Shown here: positions 44,519 to 53,734 of the stretch, one piece after another
Position numbering within the stretch: position 1 is the stretch's first letter
How the letters are laid out: every line of letters begins with the position of its first letter
Assembly (NCBI GenBank): GCA_910587715.1
Contig: CAJUMV010000005.1
Location: 46,873 to 110,872, forward strand
Direction: 5' to 3'
DNA length: 64,000 nucleotides
Source of the DNA: an uncultured Lachnospiraceae bacterium
GTDB taxonomy: Bacteria; Bacillota; Clostridia; Lachnospirales; Lachnospiraceae
The notes under the pieces: model-generated
Databases searched by the model: none
Told to the model about the DNA's origin: nothing
Seen by the model: only the letters and a program-made list of their open reading frames with translations
Translations under genes and position numbers: made by a program

Positions 44519-45859
44519 ATGGAGTTAAGAATTGCGCCGCAGATGTCGGTCATGGAAAAATTGAAAATACTCGGCGACGCGGCGAAATATGACGTGTCGT
44601 GCAGCTCCAGCGGTTCCTCCCGAAAAAATGACGGGCAGGGTATCGGCAATACCGTGGCGGCGGGTCTTTGTCACAGTTTCGCTGCGGACGGCAGATGCAT
44701 TTCCCTGTTGAAAATCCTATTTACCAACGAGTGTATTTATGACTGCAGATACTGTATGAACCGCAGCTCTAATGACGTGCCCCGCGCTTCGTTTACACCT
44801 GACGAGGTCTGTGAGCTGACCATGGAATTTTACAGGCGCAATTATATAGAAGGTTTGTTTTTGAGTTCGGGTATTCTGTACAGCCCAAACTATACGATGG
44901 AGCTGATTTGTGAGACGGTGCATAAGCTGCGCACCCTGCACCGGTTTCAGGGATATATTCATGTCAAGGCGATTCCCGGGGCGGATCCGCTTTTGATTCA
45001 GCGGGCTGGTTTTCTGGCGGACCGTATGAGCGTGAATCTGGAGATGGCGACTGCGGAGGGACTGCGGGCGATTGCGCCCAATAAGCACCGAAAAAATATA
45101 TTGAAACCCATGCGCCAGATACAGAACGGCATTTCGGAAAATAGAAACGAACTTGCCATATACAAACACGCGCCCCATTTCTGCGAAGCGGGGCAGTCTA
45201 CCCAGATGGTCATCGGCGCGCTGCCAGAGAGCGATTATCAGATTATGTCGGTGGCGGAAAACCTTTATGATAAGTTTTCGCTAAAGCGGGTATACTACTC
45301 GGCGTTCGTGAATGTGAACGAGGACAAGGAGCTGCCCGCCCTTGCCGGAGGACCGCCGCTTCTGCGGGAACACAGGCTGTACCAGGCGGACTGGCTTCTG
45401 CGGTTCTATGACTTTAAGGTGAGTGAGCTGCTGACGGAGGACAGACCGAATTTCAATACCGCTATCGACCCGAAAGCGGATTGGGCAGTCCGCCATCTGG
45501 AATGTTTTCCGATAGAGATTAACCGGGCGGATTACCATATGCTTTTGCGCATTCCGGGGGTGGGTGTGAAGAGCGCGAGGCGGATTGTGGCGGCGAGACG
45601 GTTCGGGAATCTCACCTTTGAGGATTTAAAGAAGATTGGCGTGATATTAAAGCGCGCGCTCTATTTTATCACCTGTAATGGCAGGATGATGTACCCGACG
45701 AAACTGGAGGAGCAGTATATCGTGCAAAGTCTTACCTATCAAAATCAGATGGGCAGAGGGGAGAAGCTGCCGTTTATGACGGACGGCACGACCTATCGGC
45801 AGATGTCGCTGTTCGATATGGAAGATTTCGGAAGAAACTGGAAAGCCGCAGGCGGGTAA
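44519..45859 (+). CDS. Putative DNA modification/repair radical SAM protein
   Basis: 446 residues. The radical-SAM Cys triad is CIYDCRYC (~75-82). A helix-hairpin-helix DNA-binding motif (LLRIPGVGVKSARRIVAARR) lies near 350. This pairing and the downstream DUF4130 gene match the conserved two-gene set described as putative DNA modification/repair proteins (TIGR03916 with TIGR03915). Two LexA boxes around its promoter strongly support induction by DNA damage. The chemistry and lesion are not known. The C-terminus ends near an RQMSLFD motif. Confidence 0.85.
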   Translation: MELRIAPQMSVMEKLKILGDAAKYDVSCSSSGSSRKNDGQGIGNTVAAGLCHSFAADGRCISLLKILFTNECIYDCRYCMNRSSNDVPRASFTPDEVCELTMEFYRRNYIEGLFLSSGILYSPNYTMELICETVHKLRTLHRFQGYIHVKAIPGADPLLIQRAGFLADRMSVNLEMATAEGLRAIAPNKHRKNILKPMRQIQNGISENRNELAIYKHAPHFCEAGQSTQMVIGALPESDYQIMSVAENLYDKFSLKRVYYSAFVNVNEDKELPALAGGPPLLREHRLYQADWLLRFYDFKVSELLTEDRPNFNTAIDPKADWAVRHLECFPIEINRADYHMLLRIPGVGVKSARRIVAARRFGNLTFEDLKKIGVILKRALYFITCNGRMMYPTKLEEQYIVQSLTYQNQMGRGEKLPFMTDGTTYRQMSLFDMEDFGRNWKAAGG

Positions 45860-45900
45860 CCCATCGGGAACGTTTTTGCGGGAAGGGAGTATCTATATTT

Positions 45901-46731
45901 ATGGAAGAAAAGTATTTGGTCTGCGAAGATTCTCTGGAAGGGATTTTCACCGGGATTTACGATGCCTATGCCTTGAGGGAGGGGCATGAGCATGTGCATA
46001 TCCAGATAGGTGAGGAGGAAAATCTTCGGTTGTTTGCCAGTTATGTGCCGGTTCTTCCTGACCCGGTGAAAACGGGAAAGGTAGCGGATACGCTTAAGGT
46101 ACGTCTGGGGGAACATGCGTATCATTCCCTCTGCCGGGCGGCGGCATCCTGCTATCCCGATAAGGGGGAGGCGGTTTATAAGACCGTGGTGGACGCTCTC
46201 ACGGCGGGCAACGGCAGCCGGGTGATGGAAAATCTCAGGAATCCTTACGTGGTAAGATGCTTCGAACTGGCGCGGTTTACCGCCAATGAAGCGCACTATG
46301 AGATTGAGTTTCTGCGCTTTCAGGAGCTTGCGGATACGGGATTTGCGAAAGCGGGCGTTCTTTTTTCGCGGATTGGTCCGAAAAATAATGTAATCCCTTT
46401 TATTATGCCGCATTTTGCGGACAGACTGCCCATTGAAAACTTTATGGTCTATGATGAAAACAGGAACCTGTTCGGGGTACACCCGGCGGGGGAAGAGTGG
46501 TATCTGGTGACAGCGGGGGAGACGTTTGCACTTAAGGAGCTTGCCTGCTCGGAAAAAGAGGACGCGTATCAGGAATTGTTCCGGACATTCCATCAGACAA
46601 TCGGCATCAAAAGCCGGGAAAACAAAAAATTGCAGCGGCAGATGTGCGCGTACCGTTACCAAGATTATATGGTGGAATTTCAGCAAAAGGGAAAAAATGA
46701 AGCCCTGCAGAAGCGCGGCAAAACGGGATAA
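45901..46731 (+). CDS. DUF4130 (TIGR03915) putative DNA metabolism protein
   Basis: 276 residues. The C-terminal half carries PHFADRLPIENFMVYDE and HPAGEEWYLV, typical of DUF4130. It almost always accompanies the radical SAM protein encoded just before, and the 41-base gap here implies co-transcription from the same LexA-flanked promoter. It probably partners that enzyme on damaged or modified DNA; this is inferred from the gene pair. Start after GGAAGGGAGTATC. Confidence 0.82.
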   Translation: MEEKYLVCEDSLEGIFTGIYDAYALREGHEHVHIQIGEEENLRLFASYVPVLPDPVKTGKVADTLKVRLGEHAYHSLCRAAASCYPDKGEAVYKTVVDALTAGNGSRVMENLRNPYVVRCFELARFTANEAHYEIEFLRFQELADTGFAKAGVLFSRIGPKNNVIPFIMPHFADRLPIENFMVYDENRNLFGVHPAGEEWYLVTAGETFALKELACSEKEDAYQELFRTFHQTIGIKSRENKKLQRQMCAYRYQDYMVEFQQKGKNEALQKRGKTG

Positions 46732-46839
46732 TAGGCAGATTTCACAAAAAACAATTTGATATTCAAAATAATTATGTAAAGTTTTGAAAAATGTCCGGAA
46801 AATGCCAAAATTGTACAATATTAGGAACAAAAATAACTC

Positions 46840-46867
46840 TTTACAAATGAAAATAATGGAGTATAAT
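46840..46867 (+). promoter_or_regulatory. Promoter of the HPr-like gene
   Basis: TTTACA (46840-46845), 16-base spacer, TATAAT (46862-46867). A small hairpin (46902-46909 with 46915-46922) sits in the leader just before the ribosome site. Confidence 0.65.
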
Positions 46868-46945
46868 CTAGGCAAATGAGGAGCTTGAAAACGTTTTATC
46901 TATGTGTGCTTTTCGCATACATAAGTGAAAAGGAAGGTGATTGTT

Positions 46946-47170
46946 ATGCAACACAAAATCAAATTGAGACCGGATGAGGTGAAGGACTTCGTGTCCGCAG
47001 CTACCAAGTGTGACTGTGATGTGGATATCTTCTACAATAGCTTTATCGTGGATGCCAAATCCATCATCGGCGTACTGGGACTGAATTTCAATCAGATTTT
47101 AACCGTTGCGTACAACGGCTATGAACCCGATTTTGAGAAACGTCTCAGAAAATGGGCGGTAGCAGTATAG
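46946..47170 (+). CDS. HPr-like protein without the active-site histidine
   Basis: 74 residues. The region DAKSIIGVLGLNF matches the Ser46 helix of the PTS phosphocarrier HPr, so the regulatory serine is kept. The usual H-A-R-P active-site segment near the N-terminus is absent; the equivalent stretch is LRPDEVKDFVSAA, with no histidine. It cannot carry phosphate to sugar permeases in the normal way and may be a Crh-like regulator. It stands alone between its own promoter and terminator. ATG 46946 follows AAGGAAGGTG. Confidence 0.78.
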   Translation: MQHKIKLRPDEVKDFVSAATKCDCDVDIFYNSFIVDAKSIIGVLGLNFNQILTVAYNGYEPDFEKRLRKWAVAV

Positions 47171-47202
47171 ATTCCGGCTGTATCAGAAATATGGAACACA
47201 TT

Positions 47203-47252
47203 GACTCCCTATGTAAGATAATTTAAGATTATCTTATGTAGGGAGTCTTTTA
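47203..47252 (+). terminator. Strong intrinsic terminator after the HPr-like gene
   Basis: 20-base arms (47203-47222 and 47228-47247) with two wobble positions, a five-base loop, then TTTTAT. Confidence 0.85.
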
Positions 47253-47268
47253 TCTTAGAGGTAATGAT

Positions 47269-49764
47269 ATGGAAGTGCGTGTTTCCGTGCGGAGTCTGGT
47301 GGAATTTATTCTGCGCTCCGGCGATATTGACAATCGAAAAGCGGCGTCACCCGAAAATGCCATGCAGGAGGGAGGAAGGATTCACCGTATGATTCAGCGG
47401 CGGATGGGACCTTCCTATCAGGCGGAGGTGTCTCTTTCCCACGCCTATGACGCGGGGGAGTATGAGATTGTGGTGGAAGGGCGCGCCGACGGCATTATCA
47501 CGGAATCCGTAAAGGATGCGCTGCCGCAGCCTGCGATTGCGGAGAAAACGGACGGCGGCGTGGAGACGCGTCTTGCCGTGACGCCGGGGCAGGAGCAGGC
47601 GGTGCAGAAACTGACGGTTACCATAGACGAGATCAAGGGGACTTACCATGATTTGAAAAAAATGAAAGCGCCCGTACCCGTGCATCTGGCGCAGGCGAAG
47701 TGCTACGCCTATATTTACGCGACACAGAAAAAGCTGTCGGATATCCGGGTGCGCATGACATACTGTCATATAGAGACCGAGGAAATCCGTTATTTTCACG
47801 AGGAATATCTGTATGAAGAGCTGCAGGAATGGTTTGAAGACTTGATGGGGCAGTATCGGAAATGGGCGGATTACCAGTTCGCGTGGCAGAAAGGCAGGCA
47901 GGAATCCATCAAAAATCTGGCATTTCCTTTTCCGTATCGGGAGGGGCAGAAGGAGCTGGCGAGCTATGTCTACCAGACGATTTATCACAAGCGCAAGCTC
48001 TTTATTGAAGCGCCTACGGGCGCGGGCAAGACGATTTCCACGATATTCCCGGCGCTTAAGGCAATGGGGGAGGGGTTGTGCGAGCGTATCTTTTATCTGA
48101 CGGCGAAAACCATTACCCGCACGGTGGCGGACGATACCATCACCCTGATGCGGGAGAAGGGGCTGCAGCTGAAAAGTGTCATATTGACCGCTAAGGACAA
48201 AATTTGTTTCATCGAAGAAACCGAGTGTAATCCGGCGGCTTGCCCGTATGCGAAGGGGCACTATGACAGGGTGAATGAGGCGATGTACGACTTGTTGACT
48301 CATGCGGACAACTTCACGCGGGAGCGAATCGAAGAGTACGCGGAGAAATACCGTGTCTGCCCTTTTGAGATGTGTCTGGACATGAGTCTGTTTGCCGACG
48401 CGGTAATCTGCGATTACAATTATCTGTTTGACCCGCATGTGTATCTGCGCCGCTTTTTTGCGGAAGGGGTCAGGGGCGAATATATTTTTCTTGTGGATGA
48501 AGCGCACAATCTGGTGGAGCGGGGCAGGGAGATGTACAGCGCCCTTCTTTGCAAGGAAGCGTTTCTGGAGATGAAAAAGACGGTCAAGGCATATGATGAG
48601 AGGATTGCCAAAAATCTGGACAGGTGCAATAAGGAAATGCTTGCGCTGAAAAGGGAGTGCGAGGGCTGTCAGGTGGAGGAGGAGACGGATGCGCTTGTCC
48701 GCGCGCTGCTTAGACTTGGCGCCGCCATCGAGGATTATCTGGAGGACCACGATGACAGTCCCGTGCGGGCGGATATTCTGTCCTTTTATTTCGAGGTTTC
48801 GCATTTCCTGGAGATGTATGAACTGGCGGACGAAAATTATGTGACCTATTCGGAGCTTCGGGAAGACGGCAGCTTTATCGTGAAGCTTTTCTGTGTGAAC
48901 CCTGCGGGTAATTTGAAAAACTGCATGAGACGGGGGCGCAGCACCATTTTGTTTTCTGCGACGCTTCTGCCGATACAGTATTACAAGACGCTTTTGGGAG
49001 CGGAAGATGGGGATTATGAGGTCTATGCCCGCTCAGTTTTTCGCCCGGAAAAGCTGGGGCTTTATATCGGGAGCGACGTGACAAGCCGCTATAGCCGCCG
49101 GAGCGATGCGGAATACTACCGGATTGCGGCTTACATTCACAATATCATAGAAAAGAGGCACGGAAATTATATGGTGTTTTTCCCGTCCCACTCTTTTTTG
49201 CAGCGGGTTTATGAGATTTACCGGAATTATTTTAACGCGGAGGGAGAGGTGGAGTGCATTTTGCAGGAAAGCCATATGAACGAGGAATCCCGAGAAGCCT
49301 TCTTAAACCGGTTCCGGGGGAATGAGGACTGCGATTTGCAGCGCCTGATTCAAATGGATATCGAGGTGGAGGGGGAGAGGAGTCTTCTTGGCTTCTGCGT
49401 GATGGGCGGTATTTTCAGCGAGGGCATTGATTTGAAGAATGATAGTCTGATTGGCGCGGTCATTGTGGGGACAGGACTGCCACAGGTGTGCAATGAGCGT
49501 GAGCTTTTGAAGAAGTATTTTGACGGCTGGGGGGAGAACGGCTTCGATTATGCCTATCGTTACCCGGGGATGAATAAGGTGCTGCAGGCGGCGGGGCGGG
49601 TCATCCGCACGGTGGATGACTTCGGGGTCGTCGCGCTGTTGGACGAGCGGTTTTTATCTCCCGCGTACCAGAGATTGTTTCCGCGGGAATGGCAGGAAAG
49701 GGTGGTCGTTACAGTTGACCAAGTAGGTCGGAAAGTGGAACGGTTTTGGGATGAGTGGCTGTAA
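47269..49764 (+). CDS. DinG/XPD-type DNA helicase fused to an N-terminal Cas4/RecB-like nuclease domain
   Basis: 831 residues. Residues ~1-215 show the PD-(D/E)XK nuclease pattern: GRIHRM, EGRADGI, IDEIKGT (the ExK) and LAQAKCYAY (the Q-x3-Y). The helicase follows: Walker A EAPTGAGKT (~246), iron-sulfur cysteines in CFIEETECNPAACP and VCPFEMC (~313-369), DEAH box VDEAHN (~409), and late motif QAAGRVIRT. It is a 5'-3' type iron-sulfur helicase with a probable DNA-trimming domain, acting in repair or replication restart. No LexA box was found just upstream. Confidence 0.86.
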   Translation: MEVRVSVRSLVEFILRSGDIDNRKAASPENAMQEGGRIHRMIQRRMGPSYQAEVSLSHAYDAGEYEIVVEGRADGIITESVKDALPQPAIAEKTDGGVETRLAVTPGQEQAVQKLTVTIDEIKGTYHDLKKMKAPVPVHLAQAKCYAYIYATQKKLSDIRVRMTYCHIETEEIRYFHEEYLYEELQEWFEDLMGQYRKWADYQFAWQKGRQESIKNLAFPFPYREGQKELASYVYQTIYHKRKLFIEAPTGAGKTISTIFPALKAMGEGLCERIFYLTAKTITRTVADDTITLMREKGLQLKSVILTAKDKICFIEETECNPAACPYAKGHYDRVNEAMYDLLTHADNFTRERIEEYAEKYRVCPFEMCLDMSLFADAVICDYNYLFDPHVYLRRFFAEGVRGEYIFLVDEAHNLVERGREMYSALLCKEAFLEMKKTVKAYDERIAKNLDRCNKEMLALKRECEGCQVEEETDALVRALLRLGAAIEDYLEDHDDSPVRADILSFYFEVSHFLEMYELADENYVTYSELREDGSFIVKLFCVNPAGNLKNCMRRGRSTILFSATLLPIQYYKTLLGAEDGDYEVYARSVFRPEKLGLYIGSDVTSRYSRRSDAEYYRIAAYIHNIIEKRHGNYMVFFPSHSFLQRVYEIYRNYFNAEGEVECILQESHMNEESREAFLNRFRGNEDCDLQRLIQMDIEVEGERSLLGFCVMGGIFSEGIDLKNDSLIGAVIVGTGLPQVCNERELLKKYFDGWGENGFDYAYRYPGMNKVLQAAGRVIRTVDDFGVVALLDERFLSPAYQRLFPREWQERVVVTVDQVGRKVERFWDEWL

Positions 49765-50188
49765 AGCGCGAATTTTAGCGCTATCCAAATGAGTCAACAA
49801 AAGAATAGACAAAAATCCTGTGGAAAAGACAAGCTGTGTGGATTGACCTTATACGTCAAGAGACAAAATGTGATTGACTCTTTGCAGACAGAATATTACA
49901 CAAGTGGTCAATCATTTCGGCAGAAAAAGAGACGGTTCGACAAAAAGATGATAGAAAAAACCGAAAATGACAGACAGATTGCGAAGAATTGGTACAAGGT
50001 TCGACAGGAAATGACGACGCTGTCAATGTGGATAACTTTGTGGAAATTGGGGATTTCTCAGCTGTTTTTGGATAACTTTTTAAAAAATCGGGCGTAAAAA
50101 TTGTGGAAAAGTCGGTGCACGGTTTTTGGTTTAGAGATGGGCAAACCTATCGGGTCAATTGGCGGCGGATGAAAAAAACAGAACACGT
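49765..50188. other. Non-coding stretch with six DnaA-box-like words
   Basis: No convincing gene. One perfect DnaA box complement, TGTGGATAA (50027-50035), and five near matches: 49819-49827, 49837-49845, 50039-50047, 50067-50075 and 50102-50110. All six have the same orientation. Repeated TTGACC/GGTCAA words also occur. dnaA and dnaN are not nearby. It could be a DnaA-titration or regulatory site, or an old plasmid/element origin. Confidence 0.4.
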
Positions 50189-50218
50189 TTGACGTGGAAC
50201 GGCAAATAGTGGTATACT
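50189..50218 (+). promoter_or_regulatory. Promoter of the GH13 gene
   Basis: TTGACG (50189-50194), 18-base spacer, TATACT (50213-50218), about 100 bases before the start codon. Confidence 0.6.
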
Positions 50219-50315
50219 AATCCGTGGTAAAATACAAGATATAGTTATTGTGCAATATTATGCAAAAAGTGAGAAGCGGCATGAAAAATAAAGCGGCTTC
50301 GGACGGGAGGAAATT

Positions 50316-51626
50316 ATGTGGGCATTTGAGAGTGTGTTTTATCAGATATATCCTTTGGGGTTTTGCGGCGCGCCTTTTGAGAACGACGGGCAGCTTACGC
50401 ACCGGATCCTTAAGGTGAACGATTGGATTCCTCATATGAAGAAGCTGGGGATCAACGCGATTTACTTTTCCCCGGTGTTTGAGTCGGACACCCACGGCTA
50501 CAATACGAGGGACTACCACACCATCGACTGCCGGCTGGGAACCAACGAGGATTTCAAAGAAGTCTGCGAAAACCTGCATGAGAATGGCATCAAGGTAGTG
50601 CTGGACGGGGTGTTTAATCATGTGGGCAGAGGGTTCTGGGCTTTTCAGGACGTGCTGAAGAACAGGGAACGTTCCCCCTACTTAAGCTGGTTCAATATCA
50701 ATCTCGGCGGAAATTCGAACTACAACGACGGTCTGTGGTACGAGGGCTGGGAAGGCAATTACGATCTGGTGAAGCTGAATCTGCGCCATGAGGATGTGAT
50801 CAACCACATCCTTGACAGCGTGAAGGGCTGGGTGGAAGAGTTTGATATCGACGGTCTGCGTCTGGATGTGGCATACTGTCTGGATCACGACTTTGTGAGG
50901 AGACTCCGTGCGTTTACGGACGGGTTGAAACCGGAGTTCTTTCTGCTGGGCGAGATGCTGCACGGCGACTACAACCAGATGGTGAACGACCAGATGCTGC
51001 ACTCTTCCACGAACTACGAGTGCTACAAGGGGCTGTTCTCCAGCTTTAACAGCATGAATATGTTTGAGATCAACCATTCTTTGCTTAGGCAGTTTGGTCC
51101 GGAGAACTGGTGTCTCTACCGCGGCAAGCATCTGCTCTCCTTTGTGGATAATCATGATGTGAGCCGGATTGCCAGCAATCTGACCAATGAGAAGCATCTG
51201 CCGCTCATCTATGCGCTGTGCTTCGGGATGCCGGGCATTCCGTGTGTGTACTACGGCAGCGAGTGGGGAGCGAAGGCGAATAAGAGTGAGGGAGATCCCG
51301 CGCTGCGCGCCTGCTTCGAGGAGCCGGTGTGGAATGAACTTTCCGAGTGGATCGGCAAGCTCGCCGAGGCAAAGAAGGGATCGAAGGCGCTCAACTACGG
51401 CGATTTCCGTTCGGTAGTGCTGACCAATAAACAGTGCATCTTTGAGCGCAAGTTTGAGGACGAGAGAGTGCTCGTGGCGCTCAACGCGGACGGCGAGGAT
51501 TACACAGCCCACTTTGACGCGGGCTGCGGCATGGCGGTGGACCTTATCACCGGAAAAGACCACGACTTTGGCGGCGGAAGCACCCTGCCCGCCTACAGCG
51601 CGTACTTCTGGAAGATGGAGCGTTAA
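50316..51626 (+). CDS. GH13 alpha-amylase-family enzyme, cytoplasmic
   Basis: 436 residues, no signal peptide. The four GH13 regions are present: DGVFNHVG, GLRLDVA (nucleophile Asp), LLGEML (acid/base Glu) and FVDNHD (transition-state Asp). The compact size and internal location suggest hydrolysis of imported maltodextrins or cyclodextrins (cyclomaltodextrinase or neopullulanase-like), or an alpha-glucosidase. Which one cannot be decided by eye. Start after GGGAGGAAATT. It has its own promoter and no sugar transporter beside it. Confidence 0.82.
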   Translation: MWAFESVFYQIYPLGFCGAPFENDGQLTHRILKVNDWIPHMKKLGINAIYFSPVFESDTHGYNTRDYHTIDCRLGTNEDFKEVCENLHENGIKVVLDGVFNHVGRGFWAFQDVLKNRERSPYLSWFNINLGGNSNYNDGLWYEGWEGNYDLVKLNLRHEDVINHILDSVKGWVEEFDIDGLRLDVAYCLDHDFVRRLRAFTDGLKPEFFLLGEMLHGDYNQMVNDQMLHSSTNYECYKGLFSSFNSMNMFEINHSLLRQFGPENWCLYRGKHLLSFVDNHDVSRIASNLTNEKHLPLIYALCFGMPGIPCVYYGSEWGAKANKSEGDPALRACFEEPVWNELSEWIGKLAEAKKGSKALNYGDFRSVVLTNKQCIFERKFEDERVLVALNADGEDYTAHFDAGCGMAVDLITGKDHDFGGGSTLPAYSAYFWKMER

Positions 51627-51686
51627 CCGTTCAGCCAGGTCGAGTTTGGCGGACAAATCGTGCTCGCACGAAAAATAAATTTGTTC

Positions 51687-51715
51687 TTGACAATGTAAAC
51701 TATATGTACTAAGAT
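51687..51715 (+). promoter_or_regulatory. Promoter of the ABC exporter operon
   Basis: TTGACA (51687-51692), 17-base spacer, TAAGAT (51710-51715). The leader to the first exporter gene is ~250 bases and contains a ribosome site, a short ORF and a terminator. Confidence 0.68.
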
Positions 51716-51761
51716 GGCAAAAGTAACTATTAACAAAAATTTCGGAAAGGAGGTAATCTTA

Positions 51762-51875
51762 TGTTTTTACACAGTGTGAATGTTGCAGTCGATAGAAATA
51801 CACAACTGCATAGAGTGACATTACATGGAATTACCTCCGCATATAGAGAAATCGGCTGGAGCAGGGCTTGTTGAC
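51762..51875 (+). CDS. Probable short leader ORF for exporter attenuation
   Basis: A strong ribosome site (AAAGGAGGT) is followed after a few bases by ATG 51762. My reading gives a leader peptide of at most ~37 codons ending near 51875, but the exact frame in the first dozen codons was hard to fix by eye, so the end is approximate. A strong ribosome site far from the first real exporter start, followed by a hairpin, is the layout of ribosome-mediated attenuation such as bmrB before bmrCD in Bacillus. Confidence 0.4.
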
Positions 51876-51908
51876 CCTATCGGTCGATAAATAAATGCGT
51901 TAGGCTTT

Positions 51909-51947
51909 AAGAGGCTGTGGTAATTTTATTACCGCAGCCTCTTTCTA
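51909..51947 (+). terminator. Attenuator-type terminator before the ABC exporter genes
   Basis: Arms 51909-51924 and 51928-51943 pair over 16 bases with one G-T pair or mismatch and a three-base loop, then a short T-rich tail. It lies between the leader ORF and the exporter start at 51977. Confidence 0.65.
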
Positions 51948-51976
51948 TGTTGCGGAGGTACAGGGGGATATCAGAC

Positions 51977-53734
51977 ATGAAAAAAATAACAAGCTACATA
52001 TGGGACTACCGCTTTTCCTATCTGGGAGCGGTGCTGTCCCTTCTGGCGGCAGTCACGCTGGATATGCTTGCGCCGAGACTGACGGCGCATGTGGTGGATG
52101 ACGTGATCGTCGGCGGAAATATCGGGGCATTAAAGTTCCTGCTGCTCGGGTTTCTGGGCGTAGGGCTTGGCAGGTGTATTTTTCAGTATGTGAAGGAGTA
52201 TACCTTTGACAAAAACGGCGCCAGAATCTCCGGGGACATGCGGCGGGATTTGTTTCGGCATATCCAGTCCCTGAGTGCGGACTTTTTCGACAGGACGAAC
52301 ACGGGGGAGCTGATGGCACGCGTCAAGGAGGATATCGACCATATCTGGGACGCGGTAGGCTATGTGGGGATGCTTTTGATCGAGGTTTTTTATCACACCG
52401 GCATTATTCTTGTGTGCATGTCCATGATCAACTGGAAATTGGCGCTGCTTTCCGGGGCGGCGATGCTTCTATGCGGCACCGTGGCGGTGATTATGGAGCG
52501 GAAGCTGGGCGCGGTCTACGAGGAAATCAGCGAGGAGAACGCGGTTCTCAATACGGTGGCGGAGGAAAATCTGGGCGGCGTGCGCACGGTAAAGGCATTC
52601 GCAAGGGAATCCTTTGAGATTGACAAGTTTCTTTCCCATAATAAGCGCTACTATGATCTCAATATGGCGCAGTCGGGGGTGCTTGTGCGTTACTATCCGG
52701 TTTTTACGGTGATTACTACGGTTTTGCCTTTGTTGACTTTATTGGTCGGCGGACGGTTTGTGATTGACGGGGAGATGACGATCGGGCAGTTAACGGCATT
52801 TGTGGAGTACTCCACGAACATTGTGTGGCCCATGGAGATGTTAGGGTGGCTGACCAACAGCTTTTCCTCCGCGGTGGCGTCCAACAAGAAGATAAAGAAA
52901 ATATATGAGGAAACGCCTACGGTCACAGAGGCGACTGAACCGGTCAAACTAGAGAAAATACAGGGAAAGGTATGTTTCGACCATGTTTCCTTTCATAAGG
53001 CGGACAGACATGAGATTCTGCACGATATCACCTTTACCGTGGAGGCGGGGAAGACCCTTGGCATTATGGGGACGACGGGAGCGGGAAAGACGTCTATTAT
53101 TCAGCTTTTACAGCGCATGTACGACGCCACGGGCGGCGCGATTTATCTGGATGATGTGGATATCCGCAGCCTTTCCCTGGAACAGCTGCGCACAAGCATT
53201 AGTTTTGTGATGCAGGATGTTTTTCTGTTTTCGGATACCATAAACGACAATATTAAACTGGGGAAAAAGCGGTATCTGGATTTTGGGACTGTGCGAAAGG
53301 CGTCCGCAGATGCGCAGGCAAGCAGTTTTATCGAACGGATGGAGAAGCAGTATGACACGGTGATCGGCGAGCGGGGCGTGGGGCTGTCCGGCGGGCAGAA
53401 GCAGCGCATCAGCATAGCCCGTGCGCTCTCCAAAAAATATCCGATTCTGGTGCTGGATGACTCTACGTCAGCGCTAGATACGGAGACGGAGCAGATGATC
53501 CAGCAGACGCTGCGAATGCTGGCGCACACAACGAAGATTATTATCGGGCACAGAATCAGCGCGGTGCGCCACGCGGACGAGATTCTTGTGCTGGAGGGCG
53601 GCGCTATCGCGGAGCGGGGCACTCACGAGGAGCTGCTGCAAAAACGCGGTCTGTATTATGAGACATACCGTTCCCAATACGGGGAAACGGTGGAAAAGAC
53701 AGGAGGTGAGACGTATGTCGTTCAACTCGTATAA
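51977..53734 (+). CDS. Heterodimeric ABC exporter subunit with degenerate catalytic site (BmrC-like)
   Basis: 585 residues: six membrane helices, then an ATPase domain with Walker A GTTGAGKTS, signature LSGGQKQ and Walker B ILVLDDSTSALD. The catalytic Glu after Walker B is replaced by Asp, the mark of the non-catalytic half in heterodimers such as BmrCD or TM287/288. It would pair with the next gene product to expel drugs or other amphiphiles. ATG 51977 is chosen because longer readings begin inside the upstream hairpin. The 3' end overlaps the partner gene. Confidence 0.85.
   Translation: MKKITSYIWDYRFSYLGAVLSLLAAVTLDMLAPRLTAHVVDDVIVGGNIGALKFLLLGFLGVGLGRCIFQYVKEYTFDKNGARISGDMRRDLFRHIQSLSADFFDRTNTGELMARVKEDIDHIWDAVGYVGMLLIEVFYHTGIILVCMSMINWKLALLSGAAMLLCGTVAVIMERKLGAVYEEISEENAVLNTVAEENLGGVRTVKAFARESFEIDKFLSHNKRYYDLNMAQSGVLVRYYPVFTVITTVLPLLTLLVGGRFVIDGEMTIGQLTAFVEYSTNIVWPMEMLGWLTNSFSSAVASNKKIKKIYEETPTVTEATEPVKLEKIQGKVCFDHVSFHKADRHEILHDITFTVEAGKTLGIMGTTGAGKTSIIQLLQRMYDATGGAIYLDDVDIRSLSLEQLRTSISFVMQDVFLFSDTINDNIKLGKKRYLDFGTVRKASADAQASSFIERMEKQYDTVIGERGVGLSGGQKQRISIARALSKKYPILVLDDSTSALDTETEQMIQQTLRMLAHTTKIIIGHRISAVRHADEILVLEGGAIAERGTHEELLQKRGLYYETYRSQYGETVEKTGGETYVVQLV

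Noticed and set aside
47347..48804. Long minus-strand open frame of ~485 codons
   Set aside because: It lies fully inside the helicase gene, whose motifs are intact. The translation shows no domain and is Leu/His/Arg rich, as in typical antisense readings.
49789..50097. Open frame of 102 codons after the helicase gene
   Set aside because: It has no ribosome site, an odd composition, and consists largely of the repeated DnaA-box-like words. Treated as non-coding.
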